Positions 51,792 to 60,909 of a stretch of 64,000 nt of DNA are shown piece by piece; within the stretch, counting starts at the first letter, position 1; every line of letters begins with the position of its first letter. A program made the translations under genes and the position numbers. Source of the DNA: Desulfosudis oleivorans. Lineage in GTDB: Bacteria > Desulfobacterota > Desulfobacteria > Desulfobacterales > SURF-7. The notes below the pieces were generated by a model that had not been told where the DNA came from, did not search any database, and saw nothing but the letters and a program-made list of their open reading frames with translations. Location of the stretch: assembly GCA_020723325.1 (NCBI GenBank), contig DYJD01000007.1:1-64000 (forward strand), read 5' to 3'.

Positions 51792-52163
51792 CTATATCAG
51801 GTCATCTTCGATTTTTTTTATCACCAAGGCAAGCGGTTGGATTCGGTTTTTACAGACCTCAAATATTGCTTCCGCGTTCAGATCAAAATAATGATGGCTG
51901 ATTATATCCCGCATGGCCTTGACTTTGTTCCATTCGATTTGGGGGTAGTTAGCTAACAGGCTATGCTCCGTCACTTTATCGAGATTTTTTAGATTTTCGC
52001 CGATAGCAATCATCTGCATACAAATGGCGTCCAATTTTTCCATGCCTGTTTCTGAACCGGTAAAATCCTCCGGCGTATTGATTGGTTTAAACCGTGCTAT
52101 AATTTTTTGCGTTGACTGGTAAATCTGTCGCAATATTTCGATAGCCAGTTCCTTGTCATACAT
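51792..52163 (-). CDS. hepT: HepT-like HEPN ribonuclease toxin (DUF86)
   Basis: A 123-aa helical HEPN protein. The RNase motif Rx4HxY is present as RDIISHHY (about residue 86), and MQMIAIGENLKNL is typical of DUF86. It overlaps the nucleotidyltransferase gene by eight bases. In characterised pairs the MNT partner AMPylates the Tyr of this motif and silences the RNase. It lies between two blocks of dispersed repeats. Confidence 0.9.
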   Translation of the reverse strand: MYDKELAIEILRQIYQSTQKIIARFKPINTPEDFTGSETGMEKLDAICMQMIAIGENLKNLDKVTEHSLLANYPQIEWNKVKAMRDIISHHYFDLNAEAIFEVCKNRIQPLALVIKKIEDDLI

Positions 52164-52446
52164 AAAACGCCTCTTTATCGATCCTGCGCTTCAGAAAGTG
52201 GTTCATTGTTTTCCGGTAACTGACAATATCTACGGACCGATGGAAGGCCGCTTCCAGGTCTTGCTTAATGCCGATGAGATTGAAAAGATCCTGATTCGTC
52301 AGTTCCACCACGATGTCGATGTCACTGTTGGCGGTCATATTATTCTTTGCCACCGAACCAAAAATGCCGATTTTGATGATATGATATTGGGCCTTTTTGT
52401 TGGCCTTGAATTGTTGAAGGGTTTGAAGGATATCTTCGCGATTCAT
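52156..52446 (-). CDS. mntA: MntA-like minimal nucleotidyltransferase antitoxin
   Basis: A 96-aa nucleotidyltransferase-fold protein. FGSVAKNNMTANSDIDIVVEL has the GSx(n)DxD catalytic signature (about 29-49), and a third acidic residue stands in SVDIVSY. It is upstream of and overlaps the HEPN gene, the standard toxin-antitoxin order. The pair appears intact. Confidence 0.92.
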   Translation of the reverse strand: MNREDILQTLQQFKANKKAQYHIIKIGIFGSVAKNNMTANSDIDIVVELTNQDLFNLIGIKQDLEAAFHRSVDIVSYRKTMNHFLKRRIDKEAFYV

Positions 52447-53034
52447 GGTTCAGCCTCATTATTTTTCATACAGCCTTGAATTTACGCTGTTTTTTCGTTT
52501 ATAGTACCTTTTTGAGCCTAATTTGTCAAATACTTAGCCACAGAAGATGAAAGACGTGGCTAACGCGAAGGAGAAAAGAAATTTCTCCATAGATGACGCA
52601 GATAAGCAAAGAAAAAAACAATAATGGCTGTATTCTTCCGCCCCAGGCAGGGAAAAACGGTTTATCCACAGATTGCGCAGATGGACACAGATGAAAAAAC
52701 AAGAGAATAGTATCTTTTGCCTCCGGCAGGTAAAAGCGGGTTATCCACAGATTACACAGATGGACACAGATGAAAAACGACAATAGCTTTATTCTGCCTG
52801 CGGCAGAGAAAGAAACCTTTTGTTTTCTTTTAAATAATCTGCGTAAATCGGTGTAATCGGCGGATAGAAAAAAAGCATGCTTCATAAAATCATCTGTGAC
52901 CGTATCTGACACGGCATTGTGATATCAAGGAAAAACAGAAGCCTTGCACCTGGATTCCGGATCGAGCCCGGAAGGACGGGATCTCGGCATAATTTTTTTA
53001 TCAATTTGATACCTTTCAACAACGGGTGGCGGAT
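52447..53034. repeat. Repeat-filled gap
   Basis: 52560-52880 holds at least three units with TTATCCACAGATT, CAGATGGACACAGATGAAAA and TGCCTCCGGCAGG. No gene is visible; a promoter for the next operon should lie in 52900-53030. Confidence 0.85.
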
Positions 53035-53502
53035 ATGGCAGAGCTGAAAAAATGCACGGAACAGCAGCAAGAGGAATCCTGCACCATCCAGTGCACCATC
53101 AATCTTTCCATGCTGTTCGATTCAGCCATGCAACGAAAAGGATTCGACCAGAAGTGGGAAGCCTTTCTTAAATCAGACCCGGCCAATCAGCGGGTATATA
53201 AAATAACCGGCAATCTCCTGGAATACCGATCCGAACAGCTCATTCCCCGGAAAACAGACCGACGGCCGCCCCTGCTCTTGGTGTTCGGCAATCCGGCCTC
53301 CCATTCGGTGGCTTCCGGAATGTTTTTTTCCTTTGAAGGCCAGGGCCGGGAACACCGGTTCTGGAAACATATCCTCCAGCCCGCGGGTATACTGGATTTC
53401 CCGGTGCCGAAAGGTGGCAGCATCGAGGAACTGAATGCCGACCGGCGGGAAAGGATGTTTGGGCTCGATTATGAGAGTCCTTTCCGGAAAGGAATGCAAT
53501 GA
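53035..53502 (+). CDS. Hypothetical protein before sbcD, possibly C-terminally truncated
   Basis: A 155-aa protein. LLLVFGNPASHSVASGMFFSFEGQGREHRFWKHI (about 79-112) is a distinctive conserved-looking block that recalls uracil-DNA-glycosylase-fold proteins, but I cannot confirm that. Family members as I remember them continue past SPFR for several dozen residues; here the protein stops at SPFRKGMQ, where its TGA overlaps the sbcD ATG. It may thus be cut by fusion to the sbcCD operon. GTG 53026 is an alternative start. Confidence 0.65.
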   Translation: MAELKKCTEQQQEESCTIQCTINLSMLFDSAMQRKGFDQKWEAFLKSDPANQRVYKITGNLLEYRSEQLIPRKTDRRPPLLLVFGNPASHSVASGMFFSFEGQGREHRFWKHILQPAGILDFPVPKGGSIEELNADRRERMFGLDYESPFRKGMQ

Positions 53503-54725
53503 GGATACTCCATACTTCCGATTGGCACATCGGCCGTTCGCTCTATGGCCGCAAACGCTATGATGAATTCGCCGCCTTTTTTGACTGGCTGGCGAAACTG
53601 ATCACAGAGCAGCAGATAGATGCCTTGCTGGTTGCCGGGGATATTTTTGATACCAGCACGCCGAGCAACCGGTCCCAGGAATTGTATTATCGTTTTCTGT
53701 GCCGGGTGGCGCGATCCAGTTGCCGTCATATTATCGTTATTGCCGGCAATCATGACTCGCCATCTTTTCTGAACGCGCCCAAAGAGATTCTGCGGGCATT
53801 GGATGTCCATGTGATCGGGGCCATGACAGCCCAGCATGCGGATGAAGTCCTGGTGCTGAAAGACACCCACGACCATCCCCAGGCGATTGTCTGCGCGGTC
53901 CCCTATCTGCGCGACAGGGATATCCGGACCGTCGATGCCGGAGAAACCCTGGAGGATAAAAGCGCAAAACTGGTGGCGGGTCTCCAAGCGCACTATGCCG
54001 CGGTCTGCCGCATCGCGGAGCAGTGCCGGGAAGAAATCGGTGAAGTGCCCATCATCGCCATGGGGCATCTGTTCACTGCCGGCGGAAAAACGGTTGATGA
54101 TGACGGTGTGCGAGAACTGTATGTCGGGGCCCTGACGCGGGTGGGTGCCGATGCTTTTCCCACTTGCATCGATTACCTGGCCCTTGGGCATCTGCATGTG
54201 GCCCAATGCGTCGGTCAGCGGGAGAACATGCGCTATTCGGGTTCCCCGATTCCCATGGGGTACAATGAAGCCGGGCATGCGAAAAAAGTGGTCCTGGTGG
54301 AATTCAACAGCCGGGTCCCGGCGATTCAGGAAATCCAGGTGCCGTGCTTTCAACCGCTCGTAAGAATCTCCGGTTCGCTGGCGGTGATCCAGGACCGCAT
54401 CGATGAACTCAAACGTCAGGACAGCAATGCCTGGCTTGAAATCGAATATACCGGGCAGGAGATTGTTGGTGATATGCGGGAACTCATCGAGACGTCTCTG
54501 GCAGGCTCCGCCATGGAAGTCCGCCGTATCAAAAACAAGCGGGTCATCGATCGGGTGCTGGGTGAAATAATGGATGATGCGACGCTGGATGACATGGATG
54601 TGCAGGATGTCTTTGCGCGCTGCCTGGACACGCATGCGGTGTTGCCGGAGGAGCGGGACGAACTGGTTCAGGCATATCATGAAATTCTCGCGTCGCTCCA
54701 TGAAGAAGACCAAAACGCAGAATAG
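53499..54725 (+). CDS. sbcD: Exonuclease SbcD
   Basis: A 408-aa Mre11-type nuclease. Metal-binding motifs are visible in order: HTSDWHIG (residues 5-12), VAGDIFDTS (about 46), AGNHDS (about 84), and GHLH (about 230). It works with SbcC on DNA hairpins, ends and blocked replication forks. It overlaps the preceding gene by four bases and sbcC starts 11 bases after its stop. Composition is GC-rich, closer to core genes than to its repeat-rich surroundings. Confidence 0.96.
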   Translation: MRILHTSDWHIGRSLYGRKRYDEFAAFFDWLAKLITEQQIDALLVAGDIFDTSTPSNRSQELYYRFLCRVARSSCRHIIVIAGNHDSPSFLNAPKEILRALDVHVIGAMTAQHADEVLVLKDTHDHPQAIVCAVPYLRDRDIRTVDAGETLEDKSAKLVAGLQAHYAAVCRIAEQCREEIGEVPIIAMGHLFTAGGKTVDDDGVRELYVGALTRVGADAFPTCIDYLALGHLHVAQCVGQRENMRYSGSPIPMGYNEAGHAKKVVLVEFNSRVPAIQEIQVPCFQPLVRISGSLAVIQDRIDELKRQDSNAWLEIEYTGQEIVGDMRELIETSLAGSAMEVRRIKNKRVIDRVLGEIMDDATLDDMDVQDVFARCLDTHAVLPEERDELVQAYHEILASLHEEDQNAE

Positions 54726-54736
54726 AAGGGCGTTGT

Positions 54737-57700
54737 ATGAAGATCCTGGAACTCCGCTTTAAAAATTTGAATTCACTCTATGGCGAATGGGTCATCGATT
54801 TTTCATCCCCCGAATACTTGTCCGACGGCATTTTTGCCATCACCGGACCAACCGGTGCCGGCAAATCAACCATTCTGGACGCCATTTGCCTGGCCTTGTA
54901 TGGCGCTACGCCCCGGCTTGGGAAAATCACCAAAAGCGGCAATGAAATCATGTCCCGGCAAACAGGGGAATGTTATGCGGAGGTGACCTTCGCCTCTCAG
55001 GCGGGTACGTTTCGTTGCCACTGGAGTCAGCACCGGGCACGCAAAAAGGCGGATGGCAATTTGACGGATTCGCGGCATGAGATTTCCAATGCCAAATACG
55101 GCCAGATTCTTGAAAACAGGAAAAAGGATGTGGCCGCGGTGATCGAAGAGAAGACCGGGATGGACTTCGATCGTTTCACCCGTTCCATTCTGTTGGCGCA
55201 GGGTGGGTTCGCGGCGTTTCTAGAGGCCTCCCCGGATGCCCGGGCACCCATTCTGGAGCAGATCACCGGCACGGATATTTACACGGATATCTCCATGCGG
55301 GTTCACGAGCGCCAGCGTGCCGAGCGGGAAAAGCTGAATGCTCTCCAGGCCGAGACAGCCGGGATTACCTTTCTGAGTGCGGATCAGGAGAAAAAAATAT
55401 CCGAAGAGCTCGCGGAAAAGCAGCAAGCGGAAAAGGGCCTTTCCGGAAAAATTCAGGAGACACAGATCGCGCTTCAATGGCTGACCGGTATCGATGCATT
55501 GGGCCATGAACTTGCCGGTATCGGGAAGGAAGCCGACAGCCTCGCCCGGGAGGTTGCGGGATTTCAAACCGAGCGGGAAAGATTGGCGCGCGCCGATAAA
55601 GTCGCCGAAATGGAGGGTGCGTTTGCGGCGGTCTTGGCCATGCGACAGCAACAAAAGAACGATCAGGAAGCTTTGAAAAAAAGCGCGGAACAAATGCCGA
55701 AGGCCGCGCTGGTGTTGACGCAGAAAGAGGACCTGCTCCAAAAAGCGGAATCTTCAGTCGCCAAGGCGAAAGCGGAACAACAAGCGGAAGCCCCGCGGAT
55801 CATGGCTGTCCGGGCGTTGGATTTAAAGATTGTCGAAAAACAGAAGACTTTGACTGCCGGGGAAACTGAATGCGCAAAGATCGAGGCCCAACTCAAAGGC
55901 AACAAAATCAAACGCCAAAAGGCTGCGGATAATCAGGCAACCTCCTTGAAAGCCCTTGATCGGATCCAGGAATATTGCTCCGCCAACGCCAAGGATGAAG
56001 GCTTGATTGGCGAGCTTGCTGGAATCACGGAGCATGTCAACAATCTGAACGCCATTTTCAAAGAGATCGCCGAGAGGAAAGCATCCATTGGAACAGCGCA
56101 AAAAGTGGCGGAGGCAAGCGTTACCTTGTATGCGGATGAGGAAAAGCACTCCATCGAGCAACAGAAACACTACAAGACCGCCAAGGACAATCTGGAAACA
56201 GAAACGGCGGCTTTAAAGACCCACCTGGGAGCACGCTCGCTGCGGGAGTATCGGGATGAGCAGAAGGCCCTGCTGCGGGAAATGGTCTATCTGAAAAAAA
56301 TATCCGACCTCGAAGCGGAGCGGAAAAACCTGGAGGACGGCAAGCCATGCCCTTTATGTGGTTCGGTAAACCATCCGTTCGCCGAAGGCAATGTGCCGGA
56401 ATTGGACGCCACGGAAAAGCGGATCAATGAATTGTCGCTGATTATCGACAAGGCCGAGAAGCTTGAAACCCGCATCAAAACGCTTGAGACCAAGGAAAAG
56501 CAGGCGGCCGTCGGCTTGGTGGCGGCCGAAAAGCAATTGAATCAGGCCAAATTCAAGAAAGAGGATACGGAAAAAGATCTGAAACGACTGCGGGAGGAAC
56601 TGGACCGGATAACCGGTCATTACGCGCAGCAACGTGAAATGACACTTTCCCGGTTGAAGCCGGTTGGTGTCACCGAATTGCCGGAAGGGGATGTGTCGAC
56701 TATTCTGGCCGCTTTGAAAGCGCGTTTGGATCAATGGCAGAAGTACCAACGGGAAAAAGCCGAGATGGAGAAGCAGAACAATGCGCTGGCCTCGGAAATC
56801 AAACAGCTGGATGGTATCCTGGAAACCATCGGCAAGTCCTTGACGGAGAAACAAGCAGGCGTTGAGGCCTTGAAAAAGGATTGTGAACAGCTGCGGAAGG
56901 AGCGCACGGAGCTGTATGGTATCAAAGATCCCGATAAAGAGGCGTCTCGTCTGGAAAAGCAGCTTGCGGAAACGGAAAAGATGGAAAAATCCGCCAGAGA
57001 AACCCGTGATGAGACCAAACAACAAGTGACGGATACACAAACCCGCATCCAAACGCTGCAAGAATCGCTTTCCAGGCGGCTGCCCGAACTGGAGACCCTC
57101 GAAAAAGCCTTTGCCGCAGGTTTGGACAAAGCCGGATTCAAGGACGAACAAACCTTTCTGGAAGACAGGCTGCCGCTGGAAGCGCGAAATGTCCTGGCTG
57201 AAAGGGCCAAGAAACTGGAGAAAAGACAGGATGAGCTGGCCACCCGGAAAAAAGACCGGGAAACCCGTCTGGCTCAGGAAAAGGAAAAGAACCTCTCGGC
57301 ATCCTCCCTGGAAGACCTGAAAAAAGCATTTGCAGCGCTTGAAACCGCAACGAAACAAATCGGTGAAGAGATCGGCGCAAAAAAGCAGCAGCTTGCGGAC
57401 AACACGACCGCCAAGGCAAAAATTCAGACCCAACAGGCCCTCATGGAAGCCCAGAAAAAAGAATGCCTGCGATGGGACAAGCTTCACCTGCTGATCGGCT
57501 CGGCGGACGGCAAAAAATACCGCAATTTCGCTCAAGGGCTGACCTTTGAATTGATGGTGTCCCAGGCCAACCGTCAGCTGGCGAAAATGACCGACCGGTA
57601 TTTGCTGATCCGCGACGACGGCCAGCCCCTGGAACTCAACGTAATCGACAACTACCAAGCCGGTGAAATCCGCTCCACCAAGAACCTGTCCGGTGGTGAA

Positions 57701-57994
57701 AGTTTTATCGTCAGCCTGTCGCTGGCCCTGGGCCTTTCGAAAATGGCCAGCCGCAAAGTGCGGGTCGATTCCCTGTTTCTGGATGAAGGGTTCGGCACCC
57801 TGGATGAAGATGCGCTGGAGACGGCCCTTGCGACCCTGTCCGGATTGCAGCAGGATGGTAAGCTGATCGGGGTGATTTCCCATGTGCCGGCCCTGCAGGA
57901 GCGCATCGGCACCCAGATCTTCGTGCGTCCGATTTCCGGCGGAAGAAGCACCATCGCCGGGCCGGGTTGCCAAAGACAACCAATGGCCGAATAG
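54737..57994 (+). CDS. sbcC: Exonuclease SbcC (Rad50-like SMC ATPase)
   Basis: A 1085-aa Rad50-like protein. N-terminal ATPase half with GPTGAGKSTILDAICLALYG (Walker A, about 35). Long coiled coils surround a zinc hook, GKPCPLCGSVNHP (CxxC, about residue 539). The C-terminal half has LSGGESFIVSLSLALGLSK (signature) and VDSLFLDEGFGTLDEDAL (Walker B, about 1012). AGAAGGG precedes the ATG. The complex may be housekeeping or, in this island, part of the defence load. Confidence 0.96.
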   Translation: MKILELRFKNLNSLYGEWVIDFSSPEYLSDGIFAITGPTGAGKSTILDAICLALYGATPRLGKITKSGNEIMSRQTGECYAEVTFASQAGTFRCHWSQHRARKKADGNLTDSRHEISNAKYGQILENRKKDVAAVIEEKTGMDFDRFTRSILLAQGGFAAFLEASPDARAPILEQITGTDIYTDISMRVHERQRAEREKLNALQAETAGITFLSADQEKKISEELAEKQQAEKGLSGKIQETQIALQWLTGIDALGHELAGIGKEADSLAREVAGFQTERERLARADKVAEMEGAFAAVLAMRQQQKNDQEALKKSAEQMPKAALVLTQKEDLLQKAESSVAKAKAEQQAEAPRIMAVRALDLKIVEKQKTLTAGETECAKIEAQLKGNKIKRQKAADNQATSLKALDRIQEYCSANAKDEGLIGELAGITEHVNNLNAIFKEIAERKASIGTAQKVAEASVTLYADEEKHSIEQQKHYKTAKDNLETETAALKTHLGARSLREYRDEQKALLREMVYLKKISDLEAERKNLEDGKPCPLCGSVNHPFAEGNVPELDATEKRINELSLIIDKAEKLETRIKTLETKEKQAAVGLVAAEKQLNQAKFKKEDTEKDLKRLREELDRITGHYAQQREMTLSRLKPVGVTELPEGDVSTILAALKARLDQWQKYQREKAEMEKQNNALASEIKQLDGILETIGKSLTEKQAGVEALKKDCEQLRKERTELYGIKDPDKEASRLEKQLAETEKMEKSARETRDETKQQVTDTQTRIQTLQESLSRRLPELETLEKAFAAGLDKAGFKDEQTFLEDRLPLEARNVLAERAKKLEKRQDELATRKKDRETRLAQEKEKNLSASSLEDLKKAFAALETATKQIGEEIGAKKQQLADNTTAKAKIQTQQALMEAQKKECLRWDKLHLLIGSADGKKYRNFAQGLTFELMVSQANRQLAKMTDRYLLIRDDGQPLELNVIDNYQAGEIRSTKNLSGGESFIVSLSLALGLSKMASRKVRVDSLFLDEGFGTLDEDALETALATLSGLQQDGKLIGVISHVPALQERIGTQIFVRPISGGRSTIAGPGCQRQPMAE

Positions 57995-58062
57995 AAGATG
58001 CTGGCCATTAAAGGTGCCTCCAATATCATTATCGAATTACGACGTGGCCACAAAAAAATTTT

Positions 58063-58103
58063 ACAGTAAAACTGTTGACAGTTATACTGTCGGATGCTAT
58101 ATT
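58063..58103 (+). promoter_or_regulatory. Promoter with two ACAGTnnnACTGT palindromes (MerR-VWA operon)
   Basis: ACAGTAAAACTGT (58063-58075) and ACAGTTATACTGT (58078-58090) are two perfect palindromes of the same type, 15 bases centre to centre. TTGACA (58075-58080) and TATATT (58098-58103) with a 17-base spacer form a near-consensus promoter, whose -35 box is shared with the palindromes. Transcription should begin at about 58110, the annotated ATG. Autoregulation by the MerR-like product is the natural inference. Confidence 0.8.
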
Positions 58104-58109
58104 TGAAAT

Positions 58110-58742
58110 ATGAAAATGGATGATTTGAAAAAATATCAGAATCGGAATGATTTCAAAATGGACGAGCTTCTTGAAGTTGCGAATTTTTTCGTAGAGGCAA
58201 TTGCCCCTATGCAACCATCTGTGCGCGTATCCAAACAGCTGACCGAAAGAAATCTACGCTATTATATAAACCAGGGGTTGGTTGACCCTCCGATTGGTAA
58301 AGATGGTTTGTCCGCCATTTATGGTTATCGCCATTTATTGCAACTCATCTCATTAAAGCGTTTGCAGGCTTCGTATTTACCGGTAAAAAAAATTGCGGAG
58401 CTAATCAATGGAAAATCTGATGATAGCCTTCATTGTATTGCGGTTGACCAGTTGACTGAATTGCAAAAACAAACCGACAATCCTGCTCTTTCATTTCTGA
58501 ATGCCATTTCGGTGCCACAAAATAATGAAAATCAAATTGATCAAGTGGACTTTTCACCACTGTCGGCATCAATTCGCGAACCGTCAGATAAGAATAAAAA
58601 ACCGCTGAAAAAACAGAGTCTGTCCTGGGACCGATATAAATTGGCGGATGGAATTGAAATCCATATCCGAAATGGTCAATCCCCTAAAAACATTAAATCG
58701 AAAATAAAAAGGGCAATAGATGATTTTTTAAATTCCCTTTAA
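58110..58742 (+). CDS. MerR-like transcriptional regulator
   Basis: A 210-aa protein with a MerR-type winged helix (RVSKQLTERNLRYYINQGLVDPPIGKDGLSAIYGYRHLLQLISLKRLQ, about 38-85), a linker, and a C-terminal segment (LADGIEIHIRNGQSPKNIKSKIKRAIDDFLNSL) of unknown use. If ATG 58110 is correct the mRNA is almost leaderless, since the -10 box ends at 58103; ATG 58158 (MDELLEVANFF) is an alternative. The VWA gene follows after 34 bases. Confidence 0.85.
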   Translation: MKMDDLKKYQNRNDFKMDELLEVANFFVEAIAPMQPSVRVSKQLTERNLRYYINQGLVDPPIGKDGLSAIYGYRHLLQLISLKRLQASYLPVKKIAELINGKSDDSLHCIAVDQLTELQKQTDNPALSFLNAISVPQNNENQIDQVDFSPLSASIREPSDKNKKPLKKQSLSWDRYKLADGIEIHIRNGQSPKNIKSKIKRAIDDFLNSL

Positions 58743-58776
58743 TTGTTTGGGCATACATAAAAATGGGGGTGAAAAT

Positions 58777-60036
58777 ATGGCAAATAACTTGAAACCAAAA
58801 ATTGAAATTATTCCATTAAAGAAAAAGGTTATCGCCGGAAAATCCTCGAAAATGGATTTTCTGGTTCGCATCACTGCGCCTAAATCAGAGCTTGAAACGC
58901 AACGTCCAAAATTGAATCTGGGTCTTGTTTTAGATCGTTCTGGTTCAATGAGCGGTAGCAAAATTCAGAAAGCAACGGAAGCTGCAGTCTATTGCCTTGA
59001 TCAAATGCTGGAAACAGACCGATTTAGTTTGACCGTTTTTGACAACGAGATTGACATTATCGTCCCATCTGTTCATCCAAAGAACCGAGCCAAAATAAAA
59101 TCGGCGATTAGTCGGATTGATGCAAGAGGAACCACCGCATTGCATTCAGCCTGGGTTGAAGGTGGCAGACAAGTTGCCGCTCATATGGATTCCAAAATGA
59201 TCAACCGGGTTCTTTTGATTACCGATGGACTCGCCAATGAAGGTGAAACCAACACGGATGTCATCGTTTCCCAGGCAAAAGGTCTGTATGAGCGGGGAAT
59301 TTCAACCACAACCATTGGTGTTGGCAACGATTTCAATGAAGAACTTTTGGTCCCGATGTCACAGGCGGCTGGCGGTAACAATTGGTTTGTTGAATCCGCA
59401 AATGATTTTCAGAGAATCTTTGAAACAGAAATGGAAGGTTTGGTTCGGGAACGTTTTACAAGTGTTCTGATGGATATCAAACCTGAAGACAGTGTCAAAA
59501 TTGCAGACATAATTAATGATTTCGATAAAGATTTCGAAAGCAAATATATCCTTCCAAATTTGGTTGATGAAGAGTCGTTGGACATCATTGTCAGAACCAA
59601 ACTTTCCGCAAAGGACAAAGGGATTCATCCTGTTTTCACGATAGATTTAGAATGGAATTTCATTGGAAATGATAAAAAACAATCGGTCGCAGAAATGGCT
59701 TCGATAGAATACGCTCGTAAAGAGGAAGCAGATAAAGAAAAACCAAACTTTGAAGTCAAAAAAGTCATTAAGTTATTGGAAGCTGCGCGAATTAAACGCC
59801 AAGCCATCGAATATCTGGACCAGGGAGATTATGTTGCGTCCTCACAAGCATTGCAATCTATGGCTCCAGTGATGCGGGAGTTGGCTGAAGAATATGATGA
59901 TAAGGAGTTGGCTGCCGAAGCAGATTATCTGGATGATTTCTCCGAAAAAGTTCAACATGAAAAGCAAAGAGCTTATTCCAGAAAATCATTACGTTACGCC
60001 TCAATCAATAGGCAGCGCGGTAAAAAGACGAAATGA
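58777..60036 (+). CDS. VWA-domain protein paired with MerR regulator
   Basis: A 419-aa cytoplasmic protein. ATG 58777 is chosen for the GGGGGTGA eight bases upstream. The von Willebrand A domain (about 45-225) has a complete MIDAS: DRSGSMSGSK (about 52), Thr in RGTTALHSAW (about 113) and Asp in LLITDGLANEGETN (about 150). The remaining 190 residues, with a beta-rich part and a helical, charged tail (YSRKSLRYASINRQRGKKTK), are unfamiliar. No MoxR ATPase, protease or phosphatase partner is present. Confidence 0.88.
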   Translation: MANNLKPKIEIIPLKKKVIAGKSSKMDFLVRITAPKSELETQRPKLNLGLVLDRSGSMSGSKIQKATEAAVYCLDQMLETDRFSLTVFDNEIDIIVPSVHPKNRAKIKSAISRIDARGTTALHSAWVEGGRQVAAHMDSKMINRVLLITDGLANEGETNTDVIVSQAKGLYERGISTTTIGVGNDFNEELLVPMSQAAGGNNWFVESANDFQRIFETEMEGLVRERFTSVLMDIKPEDSVKIADIINDFDKDFESKYILPNLVDEESLDIIVRTKLSAKDKGIHPVFTIDLEWNFIGNDKKQSVAEMASIEYARKEEADKEKPNFEVKKVIKLLEAARIKRQAIEYLDQGDYVASSQALQSMAPVMRELAEEYDDKELAAEADYLDDFSEKVQHEKQRAYSRKSLRYASINRQRGKKTK

Positions 60037-60111
60037 AAACCCATTTGTTGTTTGTTTGGGGCAAACTATCGTCAAGATGAATTTAAAAATTACGAACATT
60101 TTGTTGGCGTA

Positions 60112-60222
60112 ATGTCGAAATTCATTCCTGAAACATTTTTTTTAGCCAATCCTTTTGAATTTGAAAAGCTCATTTATGATGCATTGATCCAAATTGCTCC
60201 TGATCTGTTTTCTCAATGCTGA
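60112..60222 (+). CDS. Possible short or truncated reading frame after the VWA gene
   Basis: A 36-codon frame (ANPFEFEKLIYDALIQIAPDLF near its end) directly after the VWA gene. It could be the beginning of a third gene of the MerR-VWA operon that has been lost by deletion, or chance. There is no clear ribosome site. Confidence 0.25.
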   Translation: MSKFIPETFFLANPFEFEKLIYDALIQIAPDLFSQC

Positions 60223-60241
60223 ACAGAAAAGGTTTCAATGA

Positions 60242-60475
60242 ATGCTGACCATCAAATGTGCCGCCTGTAAAAAGAAGCTGTGGAAATATGAAAAACTGGG
60301 CCAGGGCGAGGTGCTCCGCTGCCACAAGGAGCGCATCGTCAAACTGTACCAGTCGGTGGTTTGGGAGCATAAAATCAGGTGCCGGTGCGGGAAGGAGATC
60401 GGCATTGACAAGGGCGACCATATCAAGATGATTGCCAAAGCCTTCACCTATTCCGGAACAAAGGTGAATATCTGA
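60242..60475 (+). CDS. Small zinc-ribbon-like protein
   Basis: A 77-aa protein with CAAC near the N-terminus (residues 6-9), a Cys-His pair (RCHKERI, about 27) and CRCG (about 47-50), arranged as a plausible zinc-binding ribbon. AAAGG stands ten bases upstream of ATG 60242. Similar small proteins occur in this bacterial group, but I know no function. It lies between the MerR-VWA module and the AbiE remnant. Confidence 0.7.
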   Translation: MLTIKCAACKKKLWKYEKLGQGEVLRCHKERIVKLYQSVVWEHKIRCRCGKEIGIDKGDHIKMIAKAFTYSGTKVNI

Positions 60476-60563
60476 CCTGAATATTGGATCCTTTTCCATC
60501 ATGACTTTGATGACCAATAAAAAATACATCTCCTATGGAGACTTGGAATGCCTAATGCTATAC

Positions 60564-60908
60564 TCATCCCAATCCTCTGTGTTTTCGAACATTCAGCGCC
60601 TTCCATTGGAGCAGCGGCTGGCGCTCGATGAGTTGCTGGAGATCAGTATCATCGGTGAGCAGAGACGCGTTGATTTCGCCCAGATCGAGCAACCGGTCGA
60701 GAAAGGCCAATTCATTTTCGGCAAGTGGTAAAACGGCGGACAATGATTCCCGGCAGGTTTCGACAAGATATTGGCCATCGTTTTCAGTGGTTTCCTGGTC
60801 CTTGGAGATTCGATCTCGGAGGGTCGGGACAAGCTGACGTTCCAATTCTACTATATCAAAATCCACATCGCTGGGTGACACTGTCCGCCAATCCCTGAAG
60901 GCGAGAAT
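60564..60908 (-). pseudogene. AbiEii toxin, C-terminal fragment (second module)
   Basis: The frame reads FRDWRTVSPSDVDFDIVELERQLVPTL and goes on to PLAENELAFLDRLLDLGEI, LLTDD and LLQWKALNVRKH, typical of the C-terminal third of AbiEii toxins. It begins directly at the antitoxin's stop; the N-terminal nucleotidyltransferase domain is absent. ATG 60881 could start a 105-aa peptide, but without the catalytic site. Confidence 0.8.
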
Positions 60909-60909
60909 C

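Noticed and set aside
51421-51891. A 156-aa gene starting at 51421
   Set aside because: It is the out-of-frame tail of the decayed AlbA_2 gene running through a repeat into the antisense of the HEPN gene.
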